Position numbers and translations under genes: made by a program
Shown here: piece after piece, positions 36,061-48,311 of the stretch
Numbering within the stretch: the first letter of the stretch is position 1
Layout of the letters: the number at the start of each line of letters is the position of its first letter
Source: Lycorma delicatula
Lineage: Eukaryota > Arthropoda > Insecta > Hemiptera > Fulgoridae
DNA: 64,000 bases
Assembly (NCBI RefSeq): GCF_047948215.1
Contig: NC_134464.1
Location: 34,719,020 to 34,783,019, forward strand
Direction: 5' to 3'
Notes under the pieces: generated by a model
The model's input: only the letters and a program-made list of their open reading frames with translations
What the model was told of the DNA's origin: nothing
Databases searched by the model: none

Positions 36061-37255
36061 GCATCATTCAATAATTAGACACGGATAGCTGTAAGAGGGG
36101 TTTGATACTTTCAGAACAGTTAAATACCATGTGATGACTTTTGACCAGGTTTGAGTAAAATTGTTTTATTTATAACCTCAAAATTTCATTTTATAATAGC
36201 AAGTCCTTTTGAAGTTTTTTCAGATTAGTTGAGCAACATGGAGTGATCAGTTTTTTTGTTTTCTGAAGGTGAAAAACATGTTAATATTTACTCTTGTATG
36301 ACCAAACAATATGGACAAGGTTGTATGAAGCGCAGAAATTTTTTTAAGGGGGTAGAAAAATTTAAAGATGGTTGAATTCAGTGTCTGGCGACATCGTTCT
36401 GGACGTCCAATTAAAATGTCAACTTCTGTCCTTGAAACTCGTACACACTCTCTCATCCAAGAAGACAGAAAGATTATAACTGAAAAATTACTAGTAAGTG
36501 TTTGTACAGATTATGTTAACACAAACAAGTGAAAGAGAAAGATAAGTAGAATTCCAAGAGAATTGACAGATCACTGTAATGAAATAAGACTTTGCATATG
36601 CATATTGCTAAAGCACTGGTATCAGCAGAAAGGTGATGCTTTTTTGCACAGAATTCTAAGTTGCAATGAGACGTGATTTGACCATTATGAACCAGAATCA
36701 AAAAAGACAGCATGGAGTGGAAGCACACAAGTTCACCTGTCAAGATAAACCAAACCTGAAATTTTCAGCAGGAAAATCATAATGACAATCTTTTGAGATG
36801 CAGAAAGTCTCAATTTTTGTTGATATTCGTAGAAGATAAGTAACAATAAACAACAGCATACTACTGTAATGTGCTTTCAACAAAACAGTATTGAAGAAAT
36901 TATCCTGTATATCAGGAAAATCATAATGATGCCCGGCCTTACATAGCTCAAGTGACATGAGGAAACCATCATCAAATTGCATCAGGAAGTACTACCTCGC
37001 CCTCCATTCAGTCCTGACTTGGCCCCATTGGATTTCCACTTGTTTAGTTCATTCACGAAGACATGTGGTAATGACCACCTCAAAGAAATTGTGCTAAATT
37101 GGTTCTGACATCAATACATAGATTTCTTTGCAGCAGGCTTGATTAAGGTGATTCAGATGTGGGACAAGTGAGTTAATGTTGCCAGAAATTATGTTGAAAT
37201 GTGGAAAAATAATTTAGCTCCAGAGTAATTTGTCTTTAATTACTGAATGACCCTC
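36061..37255 (+). pseudogene. Mariner relic (D34D)
   Basis: Left CATCATTCAATAATTAGA and right TCTTTAATTACTGAATGACC look like decayed inverted ends. Plus-strand pieces are HRSGRPIKMSTSVLET, HYEPESKKTAWSGSTQVHLS, PPFSPDLAPLDFHLFSSFTK, FFAAGLIKVIQMWDK and ARNYVE. Stops and frameshifts are frequent. It lies just outside exon 37479-38786 and is antisense to the host gene. Confidence 0.78.
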
Positions 37256-37478
37256 AGATTTGAATTTGTACAAATTTTAAAGTGGAATTTAAAAAAAAAA
37301 TTGCCTAACTAAACCACCTAAATTTATAAGCAAAGTACACAAATTATACACATAGTTAAACTACCAAAAAAAATTGAGAATTTTTTAGCCTTTTTCTAAA
37401 GAAAATATTAATTCCTGGTCATAAAAAATATAATGAAAACTATGATAGAGGAAAAAAATAAAAAAATTATTAACTTAC

Positions 37479-38786
37479 ATTGGATTTCATAGACTTTGGA
37501 TAAAAAAACAATCCTCTCTTTTCAAAGGTATACATTTTTCCTCCTTTATGATTACTCCCATTTCCTCCCCCATTTCCTTTAAAACCTCTAATAATACTGT
37601 CACCACTTCCTGTATTTTTAAAATCAGATTCAATTCTAAGCGTTCTTTCTGGTTTAAGTTTAGTTCTATTCTCTCGTTTATCTTTTCTTTTATTTTTTAA
37701 CCTGTTATCTTCTAACCAGCATTCTATAATTCTTCTATTTTGACTTTCTTTTTCATAATAGGATTGATCAATATTCTGTCTTTTACAACATTCTTTTACG
37801 GTATGGTGATTTGAAACATCACATCTATGATGACTGTACCAATGACATACTCTTGGTATAAAATCACAATGTGAATTAGGATTACACAAATCCTGATTAT
37901 TCGCATACTTCTGATGAGTACTGTGAATGCAAATATCTAATGGGCAATGTCTGATGTTACAGCTGTGTACTTCTTTAACATTAAGGCATTTTTGATCACA
38001 TTTAAAATTACTGTTATTACTATTGCATTTATAATAAGTGATATTGTGATTATTATTATTATTACCATTACTAGTTCTATGATTGTTACCATTTATGTTT
38101 TTTGAATTTTCATCTCTCATTTCTTCTTTTTCTTCTTCATAAATAACATTAAACTCTTCCATACCTTCTCCTACATTATCCTTGGGTTCATTGCAACCTT
38201 CATAACAAAAGCATCTATCACAATTATTACCAAAATCTTTTTCATCACAATTATGATTGTTTGTACAATCATTACAAAAAATATTTGAAGAATTTTCATG
38301 ATTATCATTTAAGCAATGTAAATTTGAATAACAAAGCGCATGATGCATCTCCTCATTGTTATGTAATATTTTAGTTGTTAATTGTCTTTGTACTGATTCT
38401 GAATCTGAAGGTGTTGATGGAGATTTTCTTTGAAATGAATACTTAGATTTAGATCCATTTTTTTCTTCATCACTAACACTGTTATAATCATGATTATTTT
38501 GTATACTTACATCATCATCCTTTTTTGAACTGGAGGCGACTGAATTGACAGATACAGCATCATTATTATTGCCATTAATAATCGATCCATGAGTATTATA
38601 TTTCATGGAATTATTAGGGGAGGAATTATTAGAGGGTATATTTTTAGGAGGGAGTGGAGACGGAAATTCTGAAGGTGTATGAGAGGAATGATCATTGTTC
38701 TCTTCTGAAGTATTATTCACATCTGTCACATCTGGTATAGTCACACACGATTTACTGGCATCTGATGGTGCTGATATTATTTCCTG
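37479..38786 (-). CDS. RPGR: RPGR-like giant exon, Asn/Ser/His/Cys-rich tail
   Basis: A 1308-nt exon of 436 open codons with phase 0 at both ends. The acceptor is ttttttag and the donor GTAAGT. It follows the propeller, where vertebrate RPGR has its disordered region and the Glu/Gly-rich ORF15. Here the sequence is different. The first quarter is Ser/Asn/Pro-rich and the centre is acidic. Two stretches carry about two dozen Cys and many His in short spacings (Phe-Cys-Asn-Asp-Cys, Asn-Cys-Asp-Arg-Cys-Phe-Cys, Lys-Cys-Asp-Gln-Lys-Cys, Glu-Cys-Cys). The last quarter is strongly basic (NKRKDKRENRTKLKPER), then Gly-rich. I recognise no domain. A frame this long without stops in such AT-rich DNA argues for real selection. 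Confidence 0.78.
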
Positions 38787-38959
38787 CTAAAAAAGAAAAC
38801 AAAGAAAATAAAAATACTTGAAATATAAATAAATTATTCTAAGCTGGTCTACAGTATATTAAAACTATTAAAGTAATAGCTTGAATGAGTGATTATGAAT
38901 CATTCATTCCATATTTATACTTAAAGTTATAAGTACCGTCATGATCTCATTTTTTCCTC

Positions 38960-40040
38960 ATTCATTTATGATATGTACAATGGAATGCAGTTACAGGAGT
39001 GCATTATATATTTTTTTAAAAGCATTTAATAAAAATGATTGTCATGAAGCTGCACAATGAGAATTTTCTATTGCTTTTAACGCTGATATTGGTTGATCCT
39101 GATCTATCAGCTTATGTTGTAAAGGATTGAAAACTATGCAGCAACAGATTCAGTGAAGTACTCAGGCCAAAGATATCTGAATGCCAGAAACTGTTGGAAA
39201 GAGTCATATCTTTGAGGCCTCATTCCTGCAGAAACCACAGATATGCTACACTATTAGGCTTGTCTTGTACTTGGGCAAAATATTGACCCTAGATTTAAAC
39301 TTTTATCTATATAAAATTCAGCCAGTCCAAGAACTGAATTGAGAACATATGATTGCAGTGGCATATTGATTTTTGTTTAGCAGTTTTTAAAAAAGAAGAA
39401 AAACTTTACTAAAAAATGTTTGATTGCCTGAGGCCCAATTCCACATGAATAATTACTTTAAAAGAAAAAATTGCTGCTGACTAAACAGAATTCTTTCTTT
39501 TTGCACTGTAATTGTTACAATTTGTCATCACACTGTTTAGTACAACAAAAATAACCAAGGTCATATTTTTTGTAATCTTATTAGCTACTACCACTATGAC
39601 TTCATAATAGTACAGAAACATGACTCAAACACTTCTTATTAATGAAATGAACAATTATCTAGTGAATAATACCACATGGTTACAGCAAGAGAGAGCTATA
39701 GTCTCACAATTCAAGACTGTAGCGTGTCACTTTACAAGATCTGTTTTAAAGTAGAATTATATTCTTTAACGATGATATGATTTAACCTATGTGATTGCCA
39801 TCTCCTTTTATAAACAATTTCTTAATGAAAGTTTTAAAAAATGAGGTCTCCCATCATCACTTGAAAGTGGATTTACTTATTTTCACAATCTGAAGGATTT
39901 ATGAAGAGATTGGAGCAATATCCAATGAAATATTGAAGTGAGTCACTGCGGATTTGCATGTGAATTATTATATGTACTCACGACACCGTGTACAAGATGT
40001 TATCTTTAAGAAATTACTTTATAAAATGAATGTTTAACAG
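38960..40040 (+). pseudogene. Mariner-type relic, DD41D-like (tentative)
   Basis: The start resembles the N-terminus of that group (a frame with KNDCHEAAQREFSIAFNA near 39030-39080). The end resembles its C-terminus (EILKxVTADLHVN...HRVQDVIFKK, near 39925-40015). The centre with the catalytic motifs is not recognisable. Limits are approximate. Confidence 0.4.
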
Positions 40041-42465
40041 TGTAGTCTTTGTCTTTCCATCATGTTTGTTTGTATGAAAGTAAATGTAATTTTAAATTTC
40101 AATACACTTTTTTTTAAGTCTCTCATTTCCACTTGTCACCTTCTATAAAAATAACAATGTTAGCTCACATTATTTCATTCAGATTATAGAAACAGCATGT
40201 ACCTGTAGAAATAAATGTTTTATCTGTTTTTTTTTTTTTAATTATGTCATTTACTTTTGTAAAAAAAAAGTAATTAATCTTAATTAAATTGCAATTAAGA
40301 TACACAGTCTTGGATTTTCCAATGGATAAATTTTTGTTATTACTTCCAAATATACAAACAGTAATGACAAAGGTACTGAAAAAGACAGAGGAAGTGCCTT
40401 ATGCATCAAAAAACATTTGAAAGTCTGGCTCTAACTATTATCTTCACAAAAAAACACCAACATTAAAAACAGTTTCCTTCTGGATTAATATTAAGAGTAT
40501 TAAAAATTAGATTGGTGGAAAGTATTGAACTTCATAAAAAATTTTCCAAGTTGAAGTAAAAGTTAAAAAAAAAGACTATCAATTTTTCTTCATAATATAT
40601 CTTGTTACTTTATTAAAAAAAAATATTTTATTTTTTTAATTAGTTAGTTACTAAATGGAGTAACTCCATAGCTGCTAAAAAAAATCTTTAAATAATTAAC
40701 ATAAAACTTGTTTACCTTAATGTATCTGATATTAAGGTTAAAATTACACTAATTTTATATATAGAATGAGCAGCTGTACTTAATGTTTATCAAAATAAAA
40801 TAATAAACAGGAAATAATGAAAAATTGTTTACAAAAAATAAATTCCAGGCCTTGATTCACATTTCAGTGAATCTAAAATGGAAGTTATCAGTAAATATGC
40901 AGGAGTTAATAAATATGAGCATAAATACAAAAATAAAACTTAATTTTTAAGTAAATAAATTAATATAAAACAATATAGAGAATATTTCCATAAAAATCTT
41001 AATAAACAAGTGATACAATGTTACTTAAAATAGCTAAAATTTCTTATTTTTGACTTTGTTTATCTAACGTATGCTTAACGGTTGATTGTACTAGAATGGT
41101 CTAGTTTAATGTACTCTCACTTGTGTGCTTTCCACTTTTTCCCTATTTATAAAATATTTGGTTCAAATTAAGACAAACTAAGTGTCTCGTACCTGTAGTT
41201 TATACTGTCAATCGATTGTGAAGGTTTTAGAATACAAAGACATTTTCAGCACCATCTGATTAATTTAAGGAATTTCAAGATAATAGTTTGCACAGCACTT
41301 AACTTTGTATCTCAAACTATAGTGCTTGAGATAGTGAATTTCTCACTAACTCTTCTCAGGCATTATTAAGCCATTGAATGAAGTGCAGGAAGCTTTTAAG
41401 ACATAAACAAATTAAGATCTTAATAGATGTTAATAGTCTAAAATGACCCTGACTATAAAGAAGATTGCCCTGTTATTTTTATAAATGTTACAATATGCTA
41501 CTTGATAAACTACAATCCTTGCTAAAAAAGAATAAAAAGAAAATTATTTTAAAATAAAACTTATAGCAGCTTTGTTTCTTAAAATCATACATGCAGTGTT
41601 AGAAAAATCTGGAAACAACATTACAAAACTGTAATGTGCAAATAAATAAAAAAAAAATTAAAAGCAAAAAATCAAGAAAAAATCGTTACTGGTTGGGTTT
41701 GTTTAGTCTGTGTGCCGATTGTTTTTGAGCGACAGAAACAGAGAGAGCTATTGATTTTGAGGATTCACACATCAGAGGATGATTCTGATTCCCAAATCGT
41801 GTACAATAAATATTCCAAATATAGTGATGAAAAAAATTTGATACAACCAAATTTTATTAATTAAATAATGTTTTTAGATGAAGCTACTACTTTTATATTA
41901 AATGGCCATGTTAATAAATATCTTTCTGTACTGAATCCTTGCAGTATTGCTAAATTATTGAGTAGAACAACAATAATTGTTACAAATGCGTTGTTTAATG
42001 TGATCTGAAAATTAAACTTATACAAATTTCTTCAATGTGTTTTACCTTGTTTATTTTCTTGCTTAATTTGTGAAATTTTGGTTTTTGATATTTTAAAAAG
42101 ATGAAAAAAAAAGCAGCTTGCATTATTGTTTTTTTTTTTTTTTTTATAAAATCTTTCATGAAAATTAAACATCTTGCTATAAAAATCATTAAAGTTTGAT
42201 GCAGTATGACAGATTTGAAATTTTTTTGAAAACATTTTTTTTTTTTTTTAAATTTTGTTCAAAAAATTTTTTTTTGAACATTGTTTTTTAATCTATACAC
42301 AACTACGTCTTTCTCTGTTATATACTCATACTCATGTTATGCAATATGAAGCCATTTCGAGGACAATTTTATTTTTTTATAATTTGTATATGTTATTATT
42401 ATTTTTTAAACATTATAATACAGTGCTTTAAAGAAAAATATAAATTATACAAAATGTAAATATGA
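40041..42465. other. Intron DNA, no gene seen
   Basis: AT-rich with poly-A and poly-T tracts (notably 42129-42146 and 42236-42251). No family recognised. Confidence 0.55.
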
Positions 42466-43080
42466 GAGGTTGGCAAGAAAGTAAGTTCTAAAAGGCTATT
42501 AAAAAAGATCAAGAACACACTTGTGTAAAATTTTTATTGCTCCCCAAATGTTTTTATTTTGTGATTTTCTGTTAAGCATCTTAGGCACACAGTGTACACT
42601 CGGTTTTCAATTATTCAATTTTGTATGGAACATTATAATTTGTATACAGATTATCTGTTCCTTTAATTTTGTATCAATTGTACGCAAACGTGATCAGTTT
42701 TCATAGATCACCTGCACCATATCATGGAATCAATCATTGCATTTTCTCCATAAGTGTCACAAATCTGACTGAATTTAAACCAGCTTAATGTTCCTTGCTT
42801 TCAAAAAACAAAAATCACAGACCAAATTTTACATGCGGTGGGTGACTCAATTTACGTAAACACACAGTTGATCATTGTACACACTAGCATCCCTTCCTAA
42901 CATATCAGCAGTCAACTCATCACGAATGTGTAGAATCGCGACTGTAGTGCTGCAAGGGCAATATGTAGAAACAGAAATTACTTACAGACTGTTTCTAAAA
43001 TGGTGGGCTGGCTATACTTTTTCACATTCTACTTGTAAAACTAAACAAAAAATATCCTTAGGGTAAATGGCAATTTCTCT
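42466..43080 (-). pseudogene. Mariner relic, N-terminal half
   Basis: Minus-strand pieces are QICDTYGENAMIDSMIW (first helix-turn-helix region) and CVPKMLNRKSQNKNI (linker after the second). The catalytic domain is absent, and the end near GGTTGGCAAGAAAGTAAG is not matched on the other side. Confidence 0.5.
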
Positions 43081-43461
43081 TTCATTCTCCCTCTGTCCAC
43101 CATATTGTTTTTATATAAAAATTTATATCTCAAGTTCTAAAATTAGTAAAAAATCAGGACTTAAATACCTTTGAAAATTACAAAATGGCGGCCATGTTTA
43201 TTTTTCAATCTGTTATATCTCCAAAAATATAAGTTTTATCAAACTGTATGTTACTTGCTAAAATATTAAACTCTTTTATTTTGAACAAAATTACATTTAA
43301 TTTTTTAAATCAGTTAACAAATAGCCAAGTTATGGCAGAAATTTGTTGTAATTTTGCATCATCATTTAATAATAATTTTCCATCGCTTTTATTTTATATT
43401 TTTTGTTCATGACATAAAAATCTACAAAAATAATAAATATATATAATATCTCAAATATTAC

Positions 43462-43524
43462 CTTATCAATGAACTTCTCCGCAGCAGCAGCAAGCACCAT
43501 GGTGTGCCTACCTCCACAGGCAAC
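43462..43524 (-). CDS. RPGR: RPGR-like exon, end of blade 7
   Basis: A 63-nt exon of 21 whole codons between tttaaaag and GTAATA. It encodes VACGGRHTMVLAAAAEKF plus three residues. This is the most diagnostic piece. Vertebrate RPGR closes its propeller with a near-identical strand (Val-Ala-Cys-Gly-Gly-x-His followed by hydrophobics and Ala-Ala) before entering the disordered tail. Phase 0 on both sides fits the next exon at 37479-38786. Confidence 0.86.
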
Positions 43525-43699
43525 CTTTTAAAAAATGGTAAATAGTATAAAAAAAATATAATAATATGGTGAGTTATAATGATTAAGTAACAGAAATAAG
43601 TAGTGTAGAAAATATATCAAGGAAACAAAAGTTAGGTTCATAAAATTACGATGCGATTCAGTAATTAAAAAATTGAAAAATTATTTGTTCACAGACAAT

Positions 43700-44310
43700 G
43701 AAACTTAACCCGTAATGCCTGGATACATTTAAGCACTAGTCCCATCTTTCTTATTCCAGTAGTAAAAAATTGTTCACTTGAGTCTGGAATTGCTCATCTT
43801 GAATGCAGAGTAACGCATTCTCTACTTGTTCATTTTTGCCGAACTTAGTGCTACATAAAAACTCTTTGAGAGTACTAAACAAACAAAACTCTGGACAAGT
43901 TTAGAACTGTAAGGTGAATGTAACAATCCTAAATTTTGACTAACTTCCCATATCTTTTGCGGAGTATGAAGCAGGTGTTATCAAGCAGAAAAATTGCCCC
44001 TTTTGAGAAAGAACTAGGATGCTTTTTTCCTTAATGACGGTTTGATTTTATTTTCTACCATATCACAATAATACATGCTGTTCTCCCAAATAATCGCAGC
44101 ACATTTTTCTTCTACAGTACACATTTCAAGTGGGGCTGACATTTTGAAGTAAATAAAAAAGAATATAATAAAGAAAATTCATTTTGAACAGCTGGTATTT
44201 TCTGTATCAGGGTGCTAACTTGTTCATTAGACCAGTTTCAGTTTATTCTATTAAACAGTTTTTCTGCTGTTGGTATTTCTAATTTTATTGAAAGACTCAA
44301 TAATGAACAT
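43700..44310 (-). pseudogene. Mariner relic with internal deletion
   Basis: The minus strand starts MSAPLEMCTVEEKCAAIIWE, then jumps to FLLDNTCFILRK, LGLLHSPYS, and ends with FFTTGIRKMGLVLKCIQAL. The sequence between the N-terminal 20 residues and the second Asp region is missing. Both the start and the outer sequence resemble 48310-49370, so the two belong to one family. It ends close to exon 44360-44496. Confidence 0.62.
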
Positions 44311-44359
44311 ACATAAACTGTAATTATTAAAATAATAAAAATAACCAATTAAATATCAC

Positions 44360-44496
44360 CTTTTCAACAATGCAGTCTTTAAATTTTGTTACTTTAGCTG
44401 GTAACAACGCTTTGTTGATATAAATCTCAGTTTCTTCATTATCTAAACATAATTTACCACTGGTAGTTTCACCACACATATATAATTCATGCTTAT
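44360..44496 (-). CDS. RPGR: RPGR-like exon, first part of blade 7
   Basis: A 137-nt exon with a poly-T acceptor and donor GTGATA, ending in phase 0. It encodes HELYMCGETTSGKLCLD and a lysine-rich loop ending IVEK. It corresponds to the YTFGDGRHGKLGL segment of RPGR blade 7. The second Gly of GKLGL is Cys here and the aromatic residue before Gly is Cys, so the blade has drifted. A deleted mariner ends about 50 bp from its donor. Confidence 0.8.
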
Positions 44497-45377
44497 CTAA
44501 AAAAAAATAAAAAATAAATAAAATATTTGTACCTGATGAAATATTGATAAAACGAAAAGTGTTATTTACAGTAAATATAGTTTTGCCTTAAAGTTAGTTT
44601 ATTATTTTGTATATTCATATTCTTTACTACCAATTGTACATTGTATATCATGTTTATATTTAATTTGAAGAGAATCAATTGAATTTAATGAATTTATTTT
44701 TAAATATAGATTAACTTCAGATAGAAAAATTATATTGTTCTTATATGATTTTAATGATCTTTTATCTATATTAAATTCTAAGAAAACTACTATAATAGAT
44801 GAGAGATTTATGTTGAATTTTGTTTGTGTGGTTTAATTTATAGTGTTTATTAGAATGATTTAAGAAGACACATGCATCATGCATACATACAAAATACTTC
44901 AGTAATAGCAGTTTAGAAATAAAAATATTTTAAAACAGAATGAAACATAATTCTAGATCAAATTATATCACTCCTGTTATATATTAACTGGTGTAAGAAA
45001 CAGATGTACATGTACGTCCCATATGCGCTATGAGAGTGCATATTTCACGCCCTCATATTGTGAAATATGAAAGATTTCTACTCTTTCTAAATAAGATTCA
45101 AGATTCCTTTATTTATGACACTATAAACAGCAACATTTTGTAACTCTTAAATTACTTCAGAAAGGGTGAATCACAGATTCTGAAAAACAATATTTTAGTA
45201 TTTTTTTAAACTTAAAAACTGGTTTAATTATAAAAATAAAATATATATTACTTATGTTAAAAAGGTAAACATAATAGCTAGATTCAAAATTTTAATAAAG
45301 TTTAATTCTAACTATTTCCATTATAGAGAAAATAATATATTAATATTAAACTTCATTTTTATAGTAGCAGTAATATA

Positions 45378-47116
45378 TGAGGGATATTTCTAAGTAAAGA
45401 CTGCTGGGAAATTTCTCTCCTTAAGGTTGGTCAACCTGTGTCATTCATAGCCACGCTAGTGTACACTGTATTGTTGTCTGTAAGCTTTCGTGTTGCAGTG
45501 TCTTTGATTACGTGTAAGTTATGTTATAAAATGAATAGGAAAATCCATGTTGCCGCCGACTGTGAAATACGTGGAGTCATACTTTTTTAAACCATCAGAA
45601 GGTTAAGCCAGCTGAAATTCATAGGCAGTTGGTTGCTGTGTATGGTGATAATGTAACGAATGAAAGAAACATACAAAAATGGTATGAAAGTTTTAGAAAT
45701 AACAGAATTAATGTGCATGATGAAGAATGTTCGGGGAGGTCTTTGATAATCACCAAGGACTTGTTGAAATGCGTTGATAAAATCAGAAAAGATCACTCAA
45801 CAATTTCCGACCTGACCCTTCTTTTCCTGATGTTTCAAGAGCTGTTATTGGTTGCATTGTTCATGACAATTTAGGCTTCAGAAAGTTTTGTGCACGTTGG
45901 ATGCCGGATATCTTAACGGAACGTCACAAAAAAATCCAAATGGGATATGCGCTACACAGAAATTTTGATTCGCTACACAGAAAAAGGTGATGAGTTCCTT
46001 AATTCAATTGTTATCAGCGATGAAACATGGATTTTGTAGTACACGCCAGAGAGAAAACGGCAGTTAAGTGAATGGTGTCATCCTCAATCACCAACCAGAC
46101 CGACAAAGGTCTGGCCACTGCCATTTGGACCCAAACTGATGGCCGTAGTGTTTTGGAACTGGTTTGGCATACTGTTGATTGATTTGCTACATTGAACGAC
46201 TACAAATGTAGAAGTTTACTGTGAAACTACGCAAGTTACGCCATTCAAAATCGTTGACATGGGCGGCTGACCAATGGAGTCATCCTGCTGCACGATTTGC
46301 ATATCCACATTTTGCGGGTCTGACACGTAATTTACTGAGAACATTTAGATGGGAAATTTAGGATCACCCACCATATAATCCAGACTTAGCTCCTTCTCAT
46401 TACCATATGTTTGGGAAATTGAAAGAATTTTTGAGTATTAAGCAATTCGTGGGTGACAATGAACTTTAAAATGCTGTTAATCAGTGGCTAAATGGACTGG
46501 CAGCAGAAGAATACACGAAGGTGTATTGAAGCTGGTGTATAATAATAATGATAAAAATAAGTGTTACTTACTGAACTTTATTTCCCCAATCCTAATTGTT
46601 GCCCTTTTGGTTGATTTGCTAATTATCATGTTTTTGTCATTTTTGTATTTATCTTCATCCCATACTCCTCCCAGTTTGATTTATTCTTCTCAACATTTCA
46701 TTCATCACATACTCACTCTGCCAACACTGCCATGTCATCAGTGAACCTAACACACTCTAACCTCCATCCTCCAATATTTACATCCTTATTATCAGTTAAG
46801 ACTCTTTTCAATTATCGCTTTCAGGTAACAGCTGAACAGAGTTGGTGACATGCAACATCCCTGTCACACCCCTCTCCCAAGTCTGCTTTCCTCCAATAAC
46901 TCATTCCCAATCTTTATTTTTTACCTTCTGTGACAAGTACAGATTTCTTTTATTGAAGCTGGTGTATTGCTACGATAAATGTCTTAAATTCATGTGGCGA
47001 TTATATAGAGAAGTTATATAAAGTTTGTAGTTTAAGAGAAATAAAAAATATTTATAAAGTTTTCAGAAAAAAATTTTTTATAATGAAATGGTCTTTACTT
47101 TAGAGATAACCTTTCG
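45378..47116 (+). mobile_element. Mariner relic carrying a nested LINE fragment
   Basis: Ends are TGAGGGATATTTCTAAGTAAAGAC on the left (45378) and the complement of CGAAAGGTTATCTCTAAAGTAAAGAC on the right (to 47116), with TA outside each. Plus-strand transposase pieces are KPAEIHRQLVAVYGDNVTNE, IQKWYESFRNNR, DEECSGRS, FVHVGCRIS, VISDETWIL, NPDLAPSHYHMFGKLKEF and NSCGDYIEKL (Asp-rich motifs partly altered). Many stops and frameshifts. It is interrupted at 46541-46950. Confidence 0.82.
46541..46950 (-). mobile_element. LINE RT fragment nested in mariner, 17-bp TSD
   Basis: TATTGAAGCTGGTGTAT is present at 46524-46540 and again at 46951-46967, and the mariner reading continues after removal. The 410-bp insert on the minus strand reads GCCMSPTLFSCYLKAIIEKS, VRFTDDMAVLAE and YGMKINTKMTKTMIISK. 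These are reverse-transcriptase blocks with the catalytic FADD changed to FTDD. On its own strand the 3' end is an ATT repeat. The fragment is truncated at both ends of the domain. Confidence 0.87.
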
Positions 47117-47248
47117 TATATTCATTTTTTTTTAAATTTTTCATATTCTCTAATAATGAAACAAGTGAGGCAAAAGACTTATAAAAGCTACTTAATTGTC
47201 ACAAACTCAGCTGGAATGACTATCAGTAATGGAATAAAATTTTCATAC

Positions 47249-47410
47249 CTGTAATAAATGCTGTATGCCTATAACCACAAATAACCTTTTTAACATAAAC
47301 AGTACGAAGTAATGAGACAATAGTAGGTTTATTAATTTCTTTCATTTCTTCTCGTTCTAATCCAAGTTGACCGTGGTCATTATTGCCCCACGCATACACT
47401 GTTCCATCTT
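47249..47410 (-). CDS. RPGR: RPGR-like exon, RCC1 blade 6
   Basis: A 162-nt exon with acceptor tttgttcag and donor GTATGA. It encodes one blade: GTVYAWGNNDHGQLGL, a charged loop rich in Glu and Lys, then VICGYRHTAFIT. The last base is the G of a split Asp codon shared with 44360-44496. Its closing strand aligns with YISCGENHTALIT of RPGR blade 6. It lies only about 130 bp from a mariner with a nested LINE fragment. Confidence 0.85.
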
Positions 47411-48254
47411 CTGAACAAACAATATAGAGAAAATATAAACAATTATAATTTTGGAATGAAATTTATTTATGCTATATATTAATTCGACCATTATTATAAC
47501 TATAAATATTATTAATAAGACAGTTTGAAGCCCAAGTTGATTTTATATCCTCTTCCTTAATAATGAGGATTTTTTTACTTTTATAAACCTTAGGCTAAAC
47601 AGTTGGAACTTAATGAGTTTCATGACCATTACAAACTGTCACCAAATATCCTCATTGATGTGATATCCAAGTGAAACAATAAAATTTAGGCCAACTGGGA
47701 TGATAAGCGGTCACATTGCATTCTTTTGTTCAGTTAATGTTATTTTTTTTAGATCATTCTTAGACAATGTTTTCTGTGTGAATATACCGCTGTACAACAT
47801 TTTAAGTTTTCTAAAATGACAGGATTTAACTTCATATATTACATTATCTACTGGCTAATCTGAATTAATTCCTACTTGTTCTGAAGTTAAGTAGTTCCTT
47901 AAGTAAATATTTTCTTGTTCTTTTGAAAAAAATTTAAGCTTTATGAAACAATCACTATCAAAAAATTTCTCTAATCAGTTGACTAATTAATTTTTTGCTA
48001 TGCATTAACATTGCTATGCAAATTATACGCTAAAATATTGAAAATACAACTATTTTATGGCAAAAGTTTAAAAAAGATAGATTTAATTATTATTACAGAT
48101 ATGTTCATTGCATAAATATAAGATGCCTGGGAATGGAACTGAAAATATATTAGTTTCTATACCACTAATCATAGGTAAAGATAAAATTGGATTGGAGCCA
48201 GTTGCTATTCACTGTACTATGCATTATCACATACCTGTATATCATACATGTAAT

Positions 48255-48258
48255 ATAC

Positions 48259-48309
<51 letters not shown>
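48255..48309. repeat. AT/ATGT microsatellite
   Basis: About 55 bp of AT repeats with interspersed ATGT. Frames through it (poly Ile-Tyr) are artefacts. Confidence 0.9.

Positions 48310-48311
<2 letters not shown>

Noticed and set aside
42241..42290. Poly-T/poly-A hairpin TGTTCAAAAAAT...TTTTTTTTTGAACA as a regulatory element
   Set aside because: It is low-complexity sequence; such pairing is expected by chance in A/T runs.
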